Below are positions 1 to 11,261 of a DNA stretch of 64,000 nt, one piece after another. Below the pieces are notes generated by a model. It made no database searches and had not been told where the DNA came from. It saw only the letters and a list, made by a program, of their open reading frames with translations. Where the stretch lies: contig NC_019907.1 of NCBI RefSeq assembly GCF_000325745.1, forward strand, positions 124,001 to 188,000. The letters run 5' to 3'. A program made the position numbers and the translations under genes. Position 1 is the stretch's first letter. Each line of letters begins with the position of its first letter. This DNA comes from Liberibacter crescens BT-1 (GTDB lineage Bacteria > Pseudomonadota > Alphaproteobacteria > Rhizobiales > Rhizobiaceae).

Positions 1-430
1 TCAAAAAAGCTTCTTTATAGAAAAATAGCCCTCGCGAAAAACGTTCAGATAGGTCTGGTTCAAGAGAGGCTATTCCATCAACGTTAAGCCATTTATAAGA
101 GTGTGTACGTCTTGCAAATCGGTTGAGCTCTTCATAATCACGTGAAAGTGTTAAAACCAGTGTACCGGTACCACTTCGAATAGTTTCTGGAACATGACAC
201 AGCCACCAATTTATCGCAAGCTGTCCAAAAGTTTCTAATCTATCATTGCTAGATTCGCTTTCACAAAAAGCAGAAATCATCCCACCAGCTTGCCAAGAAG
301 AAGATTGTACACTTATTGTATTACTCTTCTCAAAAAGAGTAATAGACATTCCTTTTTCTAAAAGCTCACTTGCTGCTGTTAAACCAACTACACCTGCTCC
401 AACGATTGCTACATTTATATTAGAAAGCAC
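1..430 (-). CDS. thiO: Glycine oxidase ThiO, FAD-dependent (N-terminal part, runs off the window)
   Basis: About 143 codons are visible; the 3' end lies before position 1. The N-terminus reads NVAIVGAGVVGLTAAS followed by an acidic/basic FEKS, the GxGxxG dinucleotide fold that binds the ADP part of FAD. A SSSWQAGGMISAF stretch matches the second conserved segment of ThiO-type glycine oxidases (DAAO family). ThiO supplies dehydroglycine (iminoglycine) for the thiazole half of thiamin, which fits with thiC elsewhere in the window. I chose the GTG at 430 because an in-frame stop lies just upstream and an AAGAG ribosome site sits 8 bases before it. The generic DAAO fold leaves another amine oxidase possible. 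Confidence 0.72.
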   Translation of the reverse strand, partial: MLSNINVAIVGAGVVGLTAASELLEKGMSITLFEKSNTISVQSSSWQAGGMISAFCESESSNDRLETFGQLAINWWLCHVPETIRSGTGTLVLTLSRDYEELNRFARRTHSYKWLNVDGIASLEPDLSERFSRGLFFYKEAFL

Positions 431-651
431 TTTATTAGGCTCTTAAGGATTAATATATACAAAAATCATTCCTGAAGTTTATTTAAAGCCAGAAGACTAA
501 AGACAAATTTATCTTAAAGGAACTTTACTACAATAAGTATTTATTATTATATAACAATAAAAGAATACATATTTAAAATTATAAAATGATATCGTGTATC
601 AGTTAACGAATTATATTAACAAGTTTAGAATAATATTTATTGAAGAGTTTT
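431..651. other. Intergenic spacer between fabI and thiO
   Basis: A 221-base, very AT-rich spacer. I looked on the minus strand for a TPP riboswitch ahead of thiO (the CTGAGA and GATCTGG blocks) and found none. No convincing terminator hairpin for fabI is visible. Confidence 0.4.
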
Positions 652-1473
652 TTATTCAGGATTATTTTTGTTTTGGTTATTATATTTTGCTGGCATGGAT
701 ATAATATTGTACCCGGCATCTACGTGATGAATTTCTCCTGTAATTCCACGTGACATATCAGAAAGTAAATAAAGTGCTGAATTTCCTATATCTTCAAGGG
801 TTACTGAACGACGAAGGGGAGCATTTTCTTGATTCCACGAAAGAATCGCTCGACCATTTGAAATACTAGCACCAGCTAAAGTACGGACTGGACCAGCAGA
901 AATAGCATTAATACGAATACCTTGAGGACCATAATCGGATGCTAAATAGCGAACAGATGCTTCGAGTGCTGCTTTGGCAACTCCCATGACATTATAATTA
1001 GGAATTACACGCGTTGAACCTCCATAAGTTAGTGTCAAAATGGAACCTCCATTTGGCATTAACATTGCAGCTCGTTTTGTTACTTCTGTAAATGAAAAAC
1101 AAGAGATGAGCATAGTACGGCTAAAGTTATTACGAGTAGTATTGGCATAACAACCACGTAACTCATTTTTATCAGAAAAAGCTATAGAATGGACTACAAA
1201 ATCAAGAAATCCCCAGCGATTCTTAATTTCTTCAAACATTAAATCTATAGATTCAAGTTTTTCTACATCACAGGGAACAATGAAATTTGAGCCTAATTCA
1301 AGAGCTAAAGGTTTCAATCTTTTACCAAGTGCTTCTCCTTGATAAGAAAAGGCAAGAGATGCTCCAGCATTTGCCAATACTTTGGATATGCCCCATGCTA
1401 TGGAATAATTGTTTGCAACCCCCATAATTAGACCGTATTTCCCTTTTAAAGTGGAGTTCATTTTTTTATCCAT
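652..1473 (-). CDS. fabI: Enoyl-[acyl-carrier-protein] reductase (NADH) FabI
   Basis: Short-chain dehydrogenase/reductase of 273 residues that carries out the last reduction of the fatty acid elongation cycle. The N-terminus [16 protein letters not shown] is the FabI form of the NAD-binding loop, and [20 protein letters not shown] carries the active-site Tyr and Lys spaced six residues apart. The open frame extends to 1518, but the ATG at 1473 is preferred: it puts the family start just before the NAD loop and overlaps the fabB stop by eight bases (ATGGATAA), which suggests translational coupling. It is the last gene of the fabA-fabB-fabI run. Confidence 0.93.
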   Translation of the reverse strand: MDKKMNSTLKGKYGLIMGVANNYSIAWGISKVLANAGASLAFSYQGEALGKRLKPLALELGSNFIVPCDVEKLESIDLMFEEIKNRWGFLDFVVHSIAFSDKNELRGCYANTTRNNFSRTMLISCFSFTEVTKRAAMLMPNGGSILTLTYGGSTRVIPNYNVMGVAKAALEASVRYLASDYGPQGIRINAISAGPVRTLAGASISNGRAILSWNQENAPLRRSVTLEDIGNSALYLLSDMSRGITGEIHHVDAGYNIISMPAKYNNQNKNNPE

Positions 1474-2686
1474 TGTAACGCTGGAATACAAGAGTGGCAT
1501 TTGTCCCACCAAAGCCAAAAGAATTAGATAGGGCTACATCAATTTTTGCATTATCAATACGTTTCCTAACAATAGGTATCCCTTCAAATTCTGGATCTAG
1601 AGTTTCAATATTTGCACTTTCAGCAATAAAGTTTTCTTGCATCATCAGTAATGTATATATTGATTCTTGGACACCAGCCGCACCTAAAGAATGACCAGTT
1701 AAAGATTTTGTTGACTGGATATATGGAATGTTGTTCCCGAAAACTTTTCGAATTGCTTCAATCTCTCTAGTGTCACCAATAGGAGTTGAAGTTCCATGAG
1801 TGTTAATATAGTCGACACTTTCATGAATTTGACTTAAGGCTTGTCGCATACATCGAACAGCACCTTCACCTGAAGGGACAACCATGTCATGACCATCGGA
1901 GGTAGCTCCATAACCTTTTAGTTCAGCATAAATTTTTGCACCTCGTGCTTTTGCCCTTTCAAGTTCTTCTAATATTAGAATACCAGCTCCGCCTGATATA
2001 ACAAAGCCATCACGATTTATATCATAAGCACGTGAAGCAACTTGAGGATTAAGATTAAATTTTGATGACATAGCTCCCATAGCATCAAAAAGGTTAGACA
2101 TTGTCCAGTCAAGATCCTCTTGTCCGCCTGCAAACATTAAGTCCTGTTTTCCCCACATAATCATTTCTGCAGCATTACCTATACAATGAGCAGAAGTGGA
2201 ACAAGCTGAAGATATTGAGTAATTAACTCCATGTATTTGAAACCAAGTTGCCAATGTAGCAGAAGCACTTGATGACATAGCCTTAGGGACAGAAAAAGGG
2301 CCTATACGGCGAGTATTTCCGTATTGCTTTGTAGTAAGAGCAGCTTCAACAATAACGCGAGTAGAAGGCCCTCCTGACCCTATGATAAGGCCTGTTCTTT
2401 CATTACTAATATCTTGTTTTTCTAATCCTGAGTCAGCAATTGCTTGTTTCATGGCAATATGGTTCCATGCACCTCCTTGAGATAAGAAACGCATGGCTTT
2501 ACGTTCAATAAGATCTTCTGGATCAAGTGATGGTTTTCCCCATACTTGGCAACGGAAACCAAGCTCTGAGAAATCTTTTGAAAATGTTATACCAGATTTC
2601 GCCTCATGTAAGGATAACGTAACGTCAGATGCATTGTTCCCTATAGGAGACACTATGCCCAGCCCTGTAATGACTACTCGTCTCAT
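1466..2686 (-). CDS. fabB: 3-oxoacyl-[acyl-carrier-protein] synthase I FabB
   Basis: Condensing enzyme of 406 residues, full length. The Cys-His-His triad with lysine is in place: C162 in [10 protein letters not shown]297 in [12 protein letters not shown]327 and H332 in [14 protein letters not shown]. These numbers almost match E. coli FabB. FabB rather than FabF is called because it lies between fabA and fabI, the usual Rhizobiales cluster for unsaturated fatty acid synthesis. It elongates the cis-3-decenoyl product of FabA. An AAAGGAG motif precedes the ATG, with a rather long spacing of about 13 bases. Confidence 0.93.
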   Translation of the reverse strand: MRRVVITGLGIVSPIGNNASDVTLSLHEAKSGITFSKDFSELGFRCQVWGKPSLDPEDLIERKAMRFLSQGGAWNHIAMKQAIADSGLEKQDISNERTGLIIGSGGPSTRVIVEAALTTKQYGNTRRIGPFSVPKAMSSSASATLATWFQIHGVNYSISSACSTSAHCIGNAAEMIMWGKQDLMFAGGQEDLDWTMSNLFDAMGAMSSKFNLNPQVASRAYDINRDGFVISGGAGILILEELERAKARGAKIYAELKGYGATSDGHDMVVPSGEGAVRCMRQALSQIHESVDYINTHGTSTPIGDTREIEAIRKVFGNNIPYIQSTKSLTGHSLGAAGVQESIYTLLMMQENFIAESANIETLDPEFEGIPIVRKRIDNAKIDVALSNSFGFGGTNATLVFQRYNG

Positions 2687-2737
2687 TTGGATAGATTCGC
2701 TCCTTTAGTTACTCAAACATTTGTTGCAAGAACTTTT

Positions 2738-3250
2738 TTATTCTTTTTTTTTGAAAAGTCCAACACGTAAGTCTACTGCTGTGTATATTCGTTCCGAATC
2801 CGCTTTCACCCAACCATCGGCGATTCCGAGAACAAGACGACTACGTAGAATACGTTTAAAATCTACACCATATTCAAGAATTTTAGCTTTTGGTGTTACC
2901 ATGCCTTTGAATTTTATTTCGCCAGTGGATATAGCTCTACCTTTTCCAAGTTCGCCGAGCCAACCGAGGAAAAAACCTGTTAATTGCCATAAAGCATCTA
3001 GGCCAAGGCATCCAGGCATTACTGGATCTCCTTGAAAATGGCAATTAAAAAACCACAAGTCAGGAGTTATATCTAGTTCAGCGCGTATAAATCCTTTCCC
3101 ATATAAACCATCGGTTTCAGAAATTTCTGTGATGCGGTTAAACATTAACATTGGAGGCAGCGGAAGTTGTGCATTATCAGGACCAAACATTTCACCACGT
3201 CCGCAACTGATAATTTCCTTGTAGCTGTAACTGGATTTTTTATTTTCCAT
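2738..3250 (-). CDS. fabA: 3-hydroxydecanoyl-[acyl-carrier-protein] dehydratase/isomerase FabA
   Basis: Hot-dog fold dehydratase of 170 residues, the usual FabA length. H71 in [15 protein letters not shown] and D85 in GLDALWQL match the E. coli catalytic pair H70/D84. It makes the trans-2 and then cis-3-decenoyl-ACP that starts the anaerobic unsaturated fatty acid branch. It is first in the fabA-fabB-fabI operon, 51 bases ahead of fabB. In many rhizobia the iron regulator irr precedes this cluster; it is absent here. Confidence 0.95.
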   Translation of the reverse strand: MENKKSSYSYKEIISCGRGEMFGPDNAQLPLPPMLMFNRITEISETDGLYGKGFIRAELDITPDLWFFNCHFQGDPVMPGCLGLDALWQLTGFFLGWLGELGKGRAISTGEIKFKGMVTPKAKILEYGVDFKRILRSRLVLGIADGWVKADSERIYTAVDLRVGLFKKKE

Positions 3251-3517
3251 GATTAAAGAACTTACCTAATTTTTTTATTGTACCATATGCTAGAAATAAA
3301 GAGCTTGGCATATATAATTACCTAATTTAGAAACATTAGTTGTTATACAATAACAATTGGGTTTTTACTGAAGATAAATTTATATATCTAGGCTTTTAAT
3401 AAATTTTAATCTAAATTAAAGTAAAATTTTTCTAATAAGTATACTTATGTTCATTTCTATCCAACAAATATTTAATATCTCAAATAACGTAAATCTAAAA
3501 ATGTATGTAACCTTTTT

Positions 3518-3593
<76 letters not shown>

Positions 3594-3623
3594 ATTTTTT
3601 AAAACTCTAACGTCTTTGACCTC

Positions 3624-3651
3624 ATTATAGGTATTGATATCAAATATACAA
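3624..3651 (-). promoter_or_regulatory. Likely sigma-70 promoter for tRNA-Ala
   Basis: On the minus strand TTGTAT and TATAAT are separated by 16 bases, ending about 30 bases before the tRNA 5' end. The -10 is a perfect consensus. In sequence this AT-rich a chance match is possible. Confidence 0.4.
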
Positions 3652-3683
3652 TAACCGTAATCGCAACTTTAGCTAAAAAACAA

Positions 3684-4055
3684 TCAACTTTCATCACTAT
3701 CAGGAGTTATAGCTATAATATTACTCATATCAGTTTCTTCTTCATCTGTTGTTTCAAGGAATGCATCGTCATCTTCCAAAGAAATTACTTGCTCACCTAC
3801 ATCTTCCAGATCATCGTCTACAACAACACTTACATCTTCGTCTTCAGATATAATCTCTTCATGCGGGCCTTCTACAGTTTCTCCTCCGATTTCATCGTCT
3901 TCGATATCTTTTAATATAGAAGAAGTTTTATCGAAATATGACAAAGGCCAAGATTTTTGTGTGTAAGGAGATATTATAGGATCTCTGTTGAGATCATAGA
4001 ATTTCTTTCCTGTATCTGGACAAGTTCTTTTTATTCCAAGTTCTTCTTTTGCCAA
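3684..4055 (-). CDS. TIGR02300 family protein (uncharacterised)
   Basis: A 123-residue protein. The N-terminal third, with CPDTGKKFYDLNRDPIISPYT, is the conserved block of the alphaproteobacterial family TIGR02300, commonly found beside aroA as here. The remainder is strongly acidic, with many Glu and Asp runs and few hydrophobic residues, so it is probably disordered. The start is a TTG at 4055, backed by an AAGGA motif about eight bases upstream and by the family N-terminus MAK-ELG. It is divergent from aroA. The molecular function is not known; the short Cys-containing N-terminal block is only suggestive of a small zinc-ribbon-like fold. Confidence 0.8.
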   Translation of the reverse strand: MAKEELGIKRTCPDTGKKFYDLNRDPIISPYTQKSWPLSYFDKTSSILKDIEDDEIGGETVEGPHEEIISEDEDVSVVVDDDLEDVGEQVISLEDDDAFLETTDEEETDMSNIIAITPDSDES

Positions 4056-4105
4056 GAAAAAATCCTTCTTAATGTGTCAATATCATGTATTGTAAAGATT
4101 ATTGA

Positions 4106-5587
<1,482 letters not shown>

Positions 5588-5603
5588 TTGTTTGGTGTAT
5601 TAG

Positions 5604-6239
5604 GTGAATCATATAATCGCCATTGACGGTCCGGCAGCAGCAGGTAAAGGTGTTCTTGCTAGTCTTGTTGCTGAAGAATACGGTTTTCATAGACTTGATA
5701 CAGGCTTAGTATATCGTGCTGTTGCTAAAGCTGTTTTGGATTTAGGAATAAATCTTGATGATGAGGTTGCAGTTGTGCAGGTAATAAAGGGGATAGATTT
5801 TTCTGATCTTAACAGAGCAGTGCTTTCAACATATGAAATCGCGGGTGCAGCTTCTGAAATTGCTGTTAAGCCTCTTGTACGTCGTGAATTGATAAAAATA
5901 CAAAGAGTTTTTTCTTTAAAAAAGCCGGGAACAGTTATTGATGGCCGTGATATAGGGACGGTAGTTTGTCCTGATGCAGTTGTAAAGCTTTATGTGACTG
6001 CTTCTCTGAAGATTCGGGCAGAGCGTAGGCATGCTGAAATGGTTGCTTCTGGAATTAATGTGGATTATTATACTATATATGAAAGTATAAAGCAGCGAGA
6101 TAAACGAGATAAGACGAGGTTATTGTCTCCGCTTATACAAGATAAGGGTGCTTATTTTATTAATACAACTAAAATGAATGTTGAAACTATGTTCAAAGTT
6201 GCGAAACGCCTTATTGACACAAAGCTCAACAGGGTTTAA
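5604..6239 (+). CDS. cmk: Cytidylate kinase
   Basis: A 211-residue P-loop kinase that phosphorylates CMP and dCMP. IDGPAAAGKG at residues 6-15 is the Walker A loop; DTGLVYRAVA is the conserved segment after it; IDGRDIGTVVCPDA and the lid RDKRDKTR are typical of Cmk. It starts with GTG directly after aroA, with only a weak ribosome site, so it probably depends on coupling. The order aroA-cmk-rpsA is widespread in proteobacteria. Confidence 0.95.
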   Translation: MNHIIAIDGPAAAGKGVLASLVAEEYGFHRLDTGLVYRAVAKAVLDLGINLDDEVAVVQVIKGIDFSDLNRAVLSTYEIAGAASEIAVKPLVRRELIKIQRVFSLKKPGTVIDGRDIGTVVCPDAVVKLYVTASLKIRAERRHAEMVASGINVDYYTIYESIKQRDKRDKTRLLSPLIQDKGAYFINTTKMNVETMFKVAKRLIDTKLNRV

Positions 6240-6404
6240 GTAACAGTAGTGTGGTTTAAAGTATGCGTTTGTATCATCCAATTATAAGTTTTGTTGTTTA
6301 TGTTTCGGGTTTTTCTTTCTGCAAGTAAGGATGACAGCAGGCTTTTTTAATTATTAAACCCGGTTTTAACAAGTTTTTTTGAAGTAATCCTATCAGGAGT
6401 GTTA

Positions 6405-8111
6405 ATGTCTTTTAGTAGTCCATCCCGTGAAGATTTCGCAGCTCTTCTTGAAGAAAATTTTTCTAAAAAAGACCTTATTGAAGGTTGTGTTACAAAAGGT
6501 ATTGTTACAGCAATTGAGAAAGATGTTGTAGTTGTTGATGTTGGGCTGAAGGTAGAAGGGCGTGTACCTCTTAAGGAATTCGGGATAAAGGAACAAGATA
6601 ATTATATTAAGGTTGGCGATGAAGTTGAGGTTTATGTTGAGCGTATAGAAAATGCATTTGGAGAGGCTGTTTTCTCTCGTGAAAAAGCGAGACGTGAAGA
6701 AAGTTGGATTAAGCTTGAGGCTAAATTTTTATCAGGTGAAAAGGTTCAAGGGGTTATATTTAATCAGGTAAAGGGAGGTCTTACAGTTGATCTTGACGGT
6801 GCTATAGCATTCTTGCCTCGCTCACAAATAGATGTTCGTCCGATTAGGGATATAACTCCGCTTATGCATAATCCACAGTTTTTTGAAATTCTGAAAATGG
6901 ATAAACGGCGCGGAAATATAGTTGTATCTCGTCGTACAGTTCTCGAAGAGTCGCGTGCTGAGCAACGTTCTGAAATTGTTCAAAAACTTGAAGAAGGTCA
7001 AATTGTTGAAGGTGTTGTTAAGAACATTACAGATTATGGTGCCTTTGTTGATTTAGCTGGTATTGATGGTTTGTTGCATGTCACTGATATAGCTTGGTAT
7101 CGTATAAGCCATCCTTCAGAACTTTTAACAGTAGGTCAGCAAATAAAAGTCCAGATAATACGTGTAAGTCATGAAACACATCGTATATCTCTTGGTATGA
7201 AGCAATTAGAGAATGATCCATGGCAAGGTATAAAGGAAAGATATCCTGCAGGAAGCAAGGTTTGTGGTACAGTTACAAATATAACAGATTATGGTGCTTT
7301 TATTGAAATTGAGCCTGGTATTGAGGGCTTAACTCATGTTTCTGAAATGTCTTGGACAAAGAAAAATATTCATCCTGGTAAGATTCTTTCCACAAGTCAA
7401 AAGGTTGAGGTTGTTATATTAGAAGTTGATCCTGTTAAAAGACGTATATCATTGGGTCTTAAGCAAGTTCTTGGTAATCCGTGGGAAAATTTTGCTCGCA
7501 ATTATCCACCAGGCTCTGAGGTTGAAGGAGAAGTCAAGAATAAGACAGAGTTTGGTTTATTCATTGGTCTTGATTATAATTTAGATGGAATGATTCATCA
7601 TTCTGATCTTGATTGGAGCCGTCCTGGAGAGCAGGTTATAGAGGAATATAATAAAGGAGATGTCGTTAAAGCGGTTGTCCTTGATGTGGATGTTGAAAAA
7701 GAGCGTATATCATTAGGAATAAAGCAATTACGTAATGCGCAATCTAGTGATTATGGTAATTCTAATGAGTTACGTAAGAATTCTATTGTTTCTTGTGAAG
7801 TCATTGCAGTTAATGAAAATGGTATAGAGGTAAAGCTTGTTGGGCATGATGATATAACTTCCTTCATTCGTCGTTCTGAGCTATCTCGTGATAGAAATGA
7901 TCAACGTTCTGAACGTTTTTCTGTCGGCCAATTGGTGGATGTTCGTATTGTTAACGTATCTAAGAAAGATCGTAAATTGACTGTTTCTATTAAAGCATTG
8001 GAAATTGCTGAAGAGAAGGAGGCTGTTGCTCAGTTTGGTTCATCAGATTCAGGTGCTTCATTAGGGGATATTCTTGGAGCAGCTCTTAAGAATCACAATT
8101 CATATAATTAA
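6405..8111 (+). CDS. rpsA: 30S ribosomal protein S1
   Basis: About 568 residues with six S1 RNA-binding repeats. Repeats 3 and 4 are most regular (VEGVVKNITDYGAFVDLAGI and CGTVTNITDYGAFIEIEPGI), and each is followed by the RISLGMKQL or RISLGLKQV type ending. It helps the 30S subunit bind and unfold mRNA. The open frame begins with a GTG at 6399, but the ATG at 6405 has AGGAG at 6395-6399 with ideal spacing, and MSFSSPSREDFAALLEE resembles rhizobial S1 starts. A 165-base leader separates it from cmk, so it probably has its own promoter. Confidence 0.95.
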   Translation: MSFSSPSREDFAALLEENFSKKDLIEGCVTKGIVTAIEKDVVVVDVGLKVEGRVPLKEFGIKEQDNYIKVGDEVEVYVERIENAFGEAVFSREKARREESWIKLEAKFLSGEKVQGVIFNQVKGGLTVDLDGAIAFLPRSQIDVRPIRDITPLMHNPQFFEILKMDKRRGNIVVSRRTVLEESRAEQRSEIVQKLEEGQIVEGVVKNITDYGAFVDLAGIDGLLHVTDIAWYRISHPSELLTVGQQIKVQIIRVSHETHRISLGMKQLENDPWQGIKERYPAGSKVCGTVTNITDYGAFIEIEPGIEGLTHVSEMSWTKKNIHPGKILSTSQKVEVVILEVDPVKRRISLGLKQVLGNPWENFARNYPPGSEVEGEVKNKTEFGLFIGLDYNLDGMIHHSDLDWSRPGEQVIEEYNKGDVVKAVVLDVDVEKERISLGIKQLRNAQSSDYGNSNELRKNSIVSCEVIAVNENGIEVKLVGHDDITSFIRRSELSRDRNDQRSERFSVGQLVDVRIVNVSKKDRKLTVSIKALEIAEEKEAVAQFGSSDSGASLGDILGAALKNHNSYN

Positions 8112-8221
8112 TGGCTCTTTTATAGTAAGAAGTATTTGTGTAGCAATTTATTAGATTTAGTTAAAATTGTTGTACTTTTTTAAAATAAGGCTTGTTAAAT
8201 ATATTTAATTCACAATTTTTA

Positions 8222-8249
8222 TTGATAGAGTTTTTTCTATTGCTATTAT
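8222..8249 (+). promoter_or_regulatory. Likely sigma-70 promoter for tRNA-Ser
   Basis: TTGATA, 16 bases, then TATTAT, ending 11 bases before the mature tRNA 5' end. The spacing would start transcription only a few bases upstream of the tRNA. Confidence 0.42.
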
Positions 8250-8260
8250 GCTATTATTAT

Positions 8261-8350
8261 GGACAGGTGGCCGAGTGGTTGAAGGCGCACGCCTGGAACG
8301 CGTGTATACGTGTAAGCGTATCGAGGGTTCAAATCCCTCTCTGTCCGCCA
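8261..8350 (+). tRNA. tRNA-Ser (anticodon GGA)
   Basis: Ninety bases with a long variable arm (ATACGTGTAAGCGTAT region), as expected for a class II serine tRNA. The anticodon loop CTGGAAC gives GGA, the T arm reads GGGTTCAAATCC, the acceptor stem is GGACAGG/CTGTCC, and GCCA is encoded at the 3' end. Confidence 0.95.
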
Positions 8351-8390
8351 AGGTGTTTTTTATTTTTTAGTGATCTTAAATAAGGTTTGA

Positions 8391-9686
8391 CTAATCCAGT
8401 TCATCTTTTCTGCAGAATAATTTCATGTAACGTTTAACTTCTTCAGGAGTTCCTGTGGTTTTTGATAAGTCATCAGATAACTTTACAGCTTTTTTCCCAT
8501 TAACTTCACTCACTTTACAGACAATAGATAGTGGATTTAAGTCTGCATTATTTTGCGGTACACAGTCAATGAAATCATTCGTAAGATTTGTTCCCCAACC
8601 AAAGCTCATTCGTACACGGTCTTTAAAATGTTTATAAGCATTAATTATGGAATCGACATCAAGATTATCGGAAAAAATTAGTAACTTATCACGAGGGTCA
8701 CATCCCATTTTTTCCCACCATTCAATAATTTTTTCCCCGGCATCTATTGGAGAACCGCTATCATGACGAAAGCCTGTCCAATCAGCAATCCAAGATGGAG
8801 CATTTTTAAGAAAATAAGTTGTTCCAAAAGAGTCGGGTAACACAATCAAAAGGTTGCCACCATAAAGACGATTCCAGTCTTGCATTATTTTATAAGGAGA
8901 GTTGAGGACTTCTTCATCTGTTTTTGCTAAAGCTGCTGCTACCATTGGTAATTCATGTCCATTAGTCCCAATAGCTTCTAAGTCAGAATCCATTGCAAGC
9001 AGTATATTAGAAGTACCATTGAAAGAAATTCCTATGCCTTCTTTCAATGCTTCAACACACCATCTTTGCCACAAGAATGAATGACGGCGGCGTGTACCAA
9101 AGTCAGAGATTTTTAATTCTGGAAGTTTTTGTAGTCTTTTTACTTTAGACCAAATTTTGGCTTTTGCTCGAGCATATAATACATCAAGAGTAAATAATCC
9201 CATTGATCTAGTAATTGTACGTGAGTAGAGCTCGTTAATGATAGTTAATGCAGGAATTTCCCATAAGCTCGTTTCTTTCCAATAACCACGAAAATTAAGA
9301 ATATATTGACCATCTTTATGTGAAAGCTCGTATTCAGGAAGCTTAAAATTTGATAACCAGGAAACGAATTCTGGTTCAAAAATTTTCTTACGTCCATAAA
9401 AAGTATTGCCGGTTAACCAGATTAGTTCTTTTTTAGAAAATTTTAAAGAACGAACATAATCAAGTTGAGAGCGCAATTCAGATTCATCTATTTTATCTAC
9501 TAAAGAAATTTCTTTATTGCGGTTTATAAACGAAAATGTAACCTCAATATCGGGATAGTATTTCCATATTAATTGTAGCATCAGTAATTTATAAAAATCT
9601 GTATCCAGAAGACTTCTTACTATAGGATCAATCTTCCAAGTATGATTATAAACTCTATTCGCGATATCAGTTTTTGTAATGTACAT
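8391..9686 (-). CDS. pncB: Nicotinate phosphoribosyltransferase
   Basis: A 431-residue enzyme that joins nicotinate to PRPP in the Preiss-Handler salvage route to [23 protein letters not shown] near the N-terminus and [14 protein letters not shown], with the histidine that becomes phosphorylated, are the family signatures. [17 protein letters not shown] is the phosphoribosyl-binding region. It is transcribed towards tRNA-Ser and divergent from dnaN. Length and motifs look intact. Confidence 0.95.
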   Translation of the reverse strand: MYITKTDIANRVYNHTWKIDPIVRSLLDTDFYKLLMLQLIWKYYPDIEVTFSFINRNKEISLVDKIDESELRSQLDYVRSLKFSKKELIWLTGNTFYGRKKIFEPEFVSWLSNFKLPEYELSHKDGQYILNFRGYWKETSLWEIPALTIINELYSRTITRSMGLFTLDVLYARAKAKIWSKVKRLQKLPELKISDFGTRRRHSFLWQRWCVEALKEGIGISFNGTSNILLAMDSDLEAIGTNGHELPMVAAALAKTDEEVLNSPYKIMQDWNRLYGGNLLIVLPDSFGTTYFLKNAPSWIADWTGFRHDSGSPIDAGEKIIEWWEKMGCDPRDKLLIFSDNLDVDSIINAYKHFKDRVRMSFGWGTNLTNDFIDCVPQNNADLNPLSIVCKVSEVNGKKAVKLSDDLSKTTGTPEEVKRYMKLFCRKDELD

Positions 9687-10005
9687 GAATTTTTAGCTTG
9701 CTATAACAACTTTTATAGAAAATTTTTTAAAATAAAGTTCGAGAAATATAGAATACATGGATAATATCCGAATATATATATTATGGGTAAATTATACAAT
9801 ATTTTATTATACCTGCTTAGATAAAGTTATATATCTAATATTAGCCTTGTAATTAAAGGTATTAACTATAACTTTTATAAAGTTAATTAATAGTATAGGT
9901 TATATTTAATATCAATAAGCTATTAGGCAGACAGGATTTATTAGGTATTTTCTATTTTTCCGAAAAAAAAGTAATTTTGCAATTGATGAAAATGGGATAT
10001 TGTCC

Positions 10006-10021
10006 TGGTATTTTTATACCA
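10006..10021. repeat. Inverted repeat upstream of dnaN
   Basis: TGGTAT, four T, ATACCA: a perfect 6-bp inverted repeat with a 4-base loop, 67 bases before the dnaN start. It could be an operator or a weak hairpin in the leader. Confidence 0.4.
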
Positions 10022-10033
10022 TCAATACTTTAG

Positions 10034-10051
10034 ATAAAAAGTACTTTTTAT
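10034..10051. repeat. 18-bp perfect palindrome upstream of dnaN
   Basis: ATAAAAAGT followed by its exact complement ACTTTTTAT, 36 bases before the dnaN start. It may be a protein-binding site or a by-product of high AT content. Confidence 0.4.
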
Positions 10052-10087
10052 TGTAAGTATAACCAATAGTTAGAAAGTATATAATCT

Positions 10088-11207
10088 ATGCAGATTACAG
10101 TTAAGCGCTCAAATTTATTAAAATCACTAAATCATATTAGTAGAATTGTTGAAAGAAAGAATAATCTAACAATATTATCGAATGTATTGCTTCAGGCAAG
10201 TGGTAATCATCTTAAAATGAAGACAACTGATCTTGAGATTGAAATGACAGATATTATAGTTGCTGATGTTTATGAGTCAGGTTCTGCTACGCTTCCTGTT
10301 CAACTTCTTTTTGATATTGTAAGGAAATTACCTGAAGATTCAGAGATTATGCTCTCTAAATTAGTTTCTGATGCTAGTATTGCAATTATATCAGGAAGTT
10401 CCAAATTTTCTTTAAAATACCTGCCAGACGAAGAGTTTCCAAGTCTACCAGAAACAAATTTTAATCATTCTTTCAAATTGGAATCATCTTCTTTGAAGAT
10501 TCTGATTGATCGAACGTATTTCGTTATTCCAATAAGTGAAACAAGAGCTTACCTTAATGGAATTTTTTTTTCATACAGTTAAAAATGAAGAAGTACAAAA
10601 GCTGCGAGCAGTAACAACGGATGGTCATCGTTTAGCTGTATCTGGTATTGATGCTCCTTTAGAAGCTCTTGGTATGAAAAGTATTATAGTCCCTCGTAAG
10701 GCAGTTAACGAGCTTCAAAAGATCCTATCTTTTTTTGATAATATGGTTTCTGTTGAGATATCTGATGATCAAATTCGTTTTACAATAGATTCTCTTATTT
10801 TAAAATCTAAACTAATTGATGCTACTTTTCCTGATTATGAGTCTGTTATACCCGTTACTAATAACAAGAAAATGATCATAGATTGTCAAAATTTCAAAAA
10901 ATCCGTTGATCGTGTATCAACTATAACGTTTGAAAAAAGCCGGGCTATAAAATTAGCTTTATCTGAAAATAAATTGCTTTTGACAGTTGAGAATAGTGAT
11001 ATTGGTGGTGCTATGGAAGATTTGGAGGTTTTTTATGATCATCAATCATTGGAAATAAGCTTTAATTCTAAGTATTTATTGGAAATAGCAGAAAAACTTA
11101 CAAGTAAAGAAGTTATTTTTCTATTAGATCAGTCTAGTTCTTCTGCGATTGTTAAGAACAATGATAATAATGATGTATTTTATGTATTAATGCCAATGAG
11201 AGTTTAG
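10088..11207 (+). CDS. dnaN: DNA polymerase III beta subunit (sliding clamp), interrupted by a frameshift
   Basis: The gene is readable in two overlapping frames. Frame one, from the ATG at 10088, encodes the first domain and stops at 10582 after ETRAYLNGIFFSYS. The second frame resumes the family sequence as FFHTVKNEEVQKLRAVTTDG HRLAVSG and runs to VLMPMRV at 11207, the normal clamp C-terminus. The break is at a run of nine T (10563-10571). Removing one T restores a single 372-residue protein, the usual length for this family. The clamp tethers Pol III to DNA and is normally essential, so this is a sequencing or assembly error, a slippage-rescued gene, or a real lesion covered by another copy. 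pmtA follows 54 bases downstream. Confidence 0.9.
10563..10571 (+). other. T9 homopolymer at the dnaN frameshift
   Basis: Nine consecutive T inside the conserved LNGIF(F)H segment. Eight would keep the frame. Runs this long are prone to RNA polymerase slippage and also to homopolymer errors in some sequencing methods. Confidence 0.9.
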
Positions 11208-11261
11208 ATTAGATTGTGTTTAACACTTTATTACAAAAAATTCTTATAGGGTCATCATAAA

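Larger units (their letters stand above)
9687..10087. other. Divergent intergenic region between pncB and dnaN
   Basis: A 401-base AT-rich region that must hold both promoters. No gene is visible. Two small palindromes near the dnaN end are listed separately. No cluster of DnaA boxes was recognised, so I do not call an origin here. Confidence 0.5.

Noticed and set aside
9687-10087. Replication origin next to dnaN
   Set aside because: dnaA is not adjacent, and no cluster of DnaA boxes was seen. In Rhizobiales dnaN is not at the origin.
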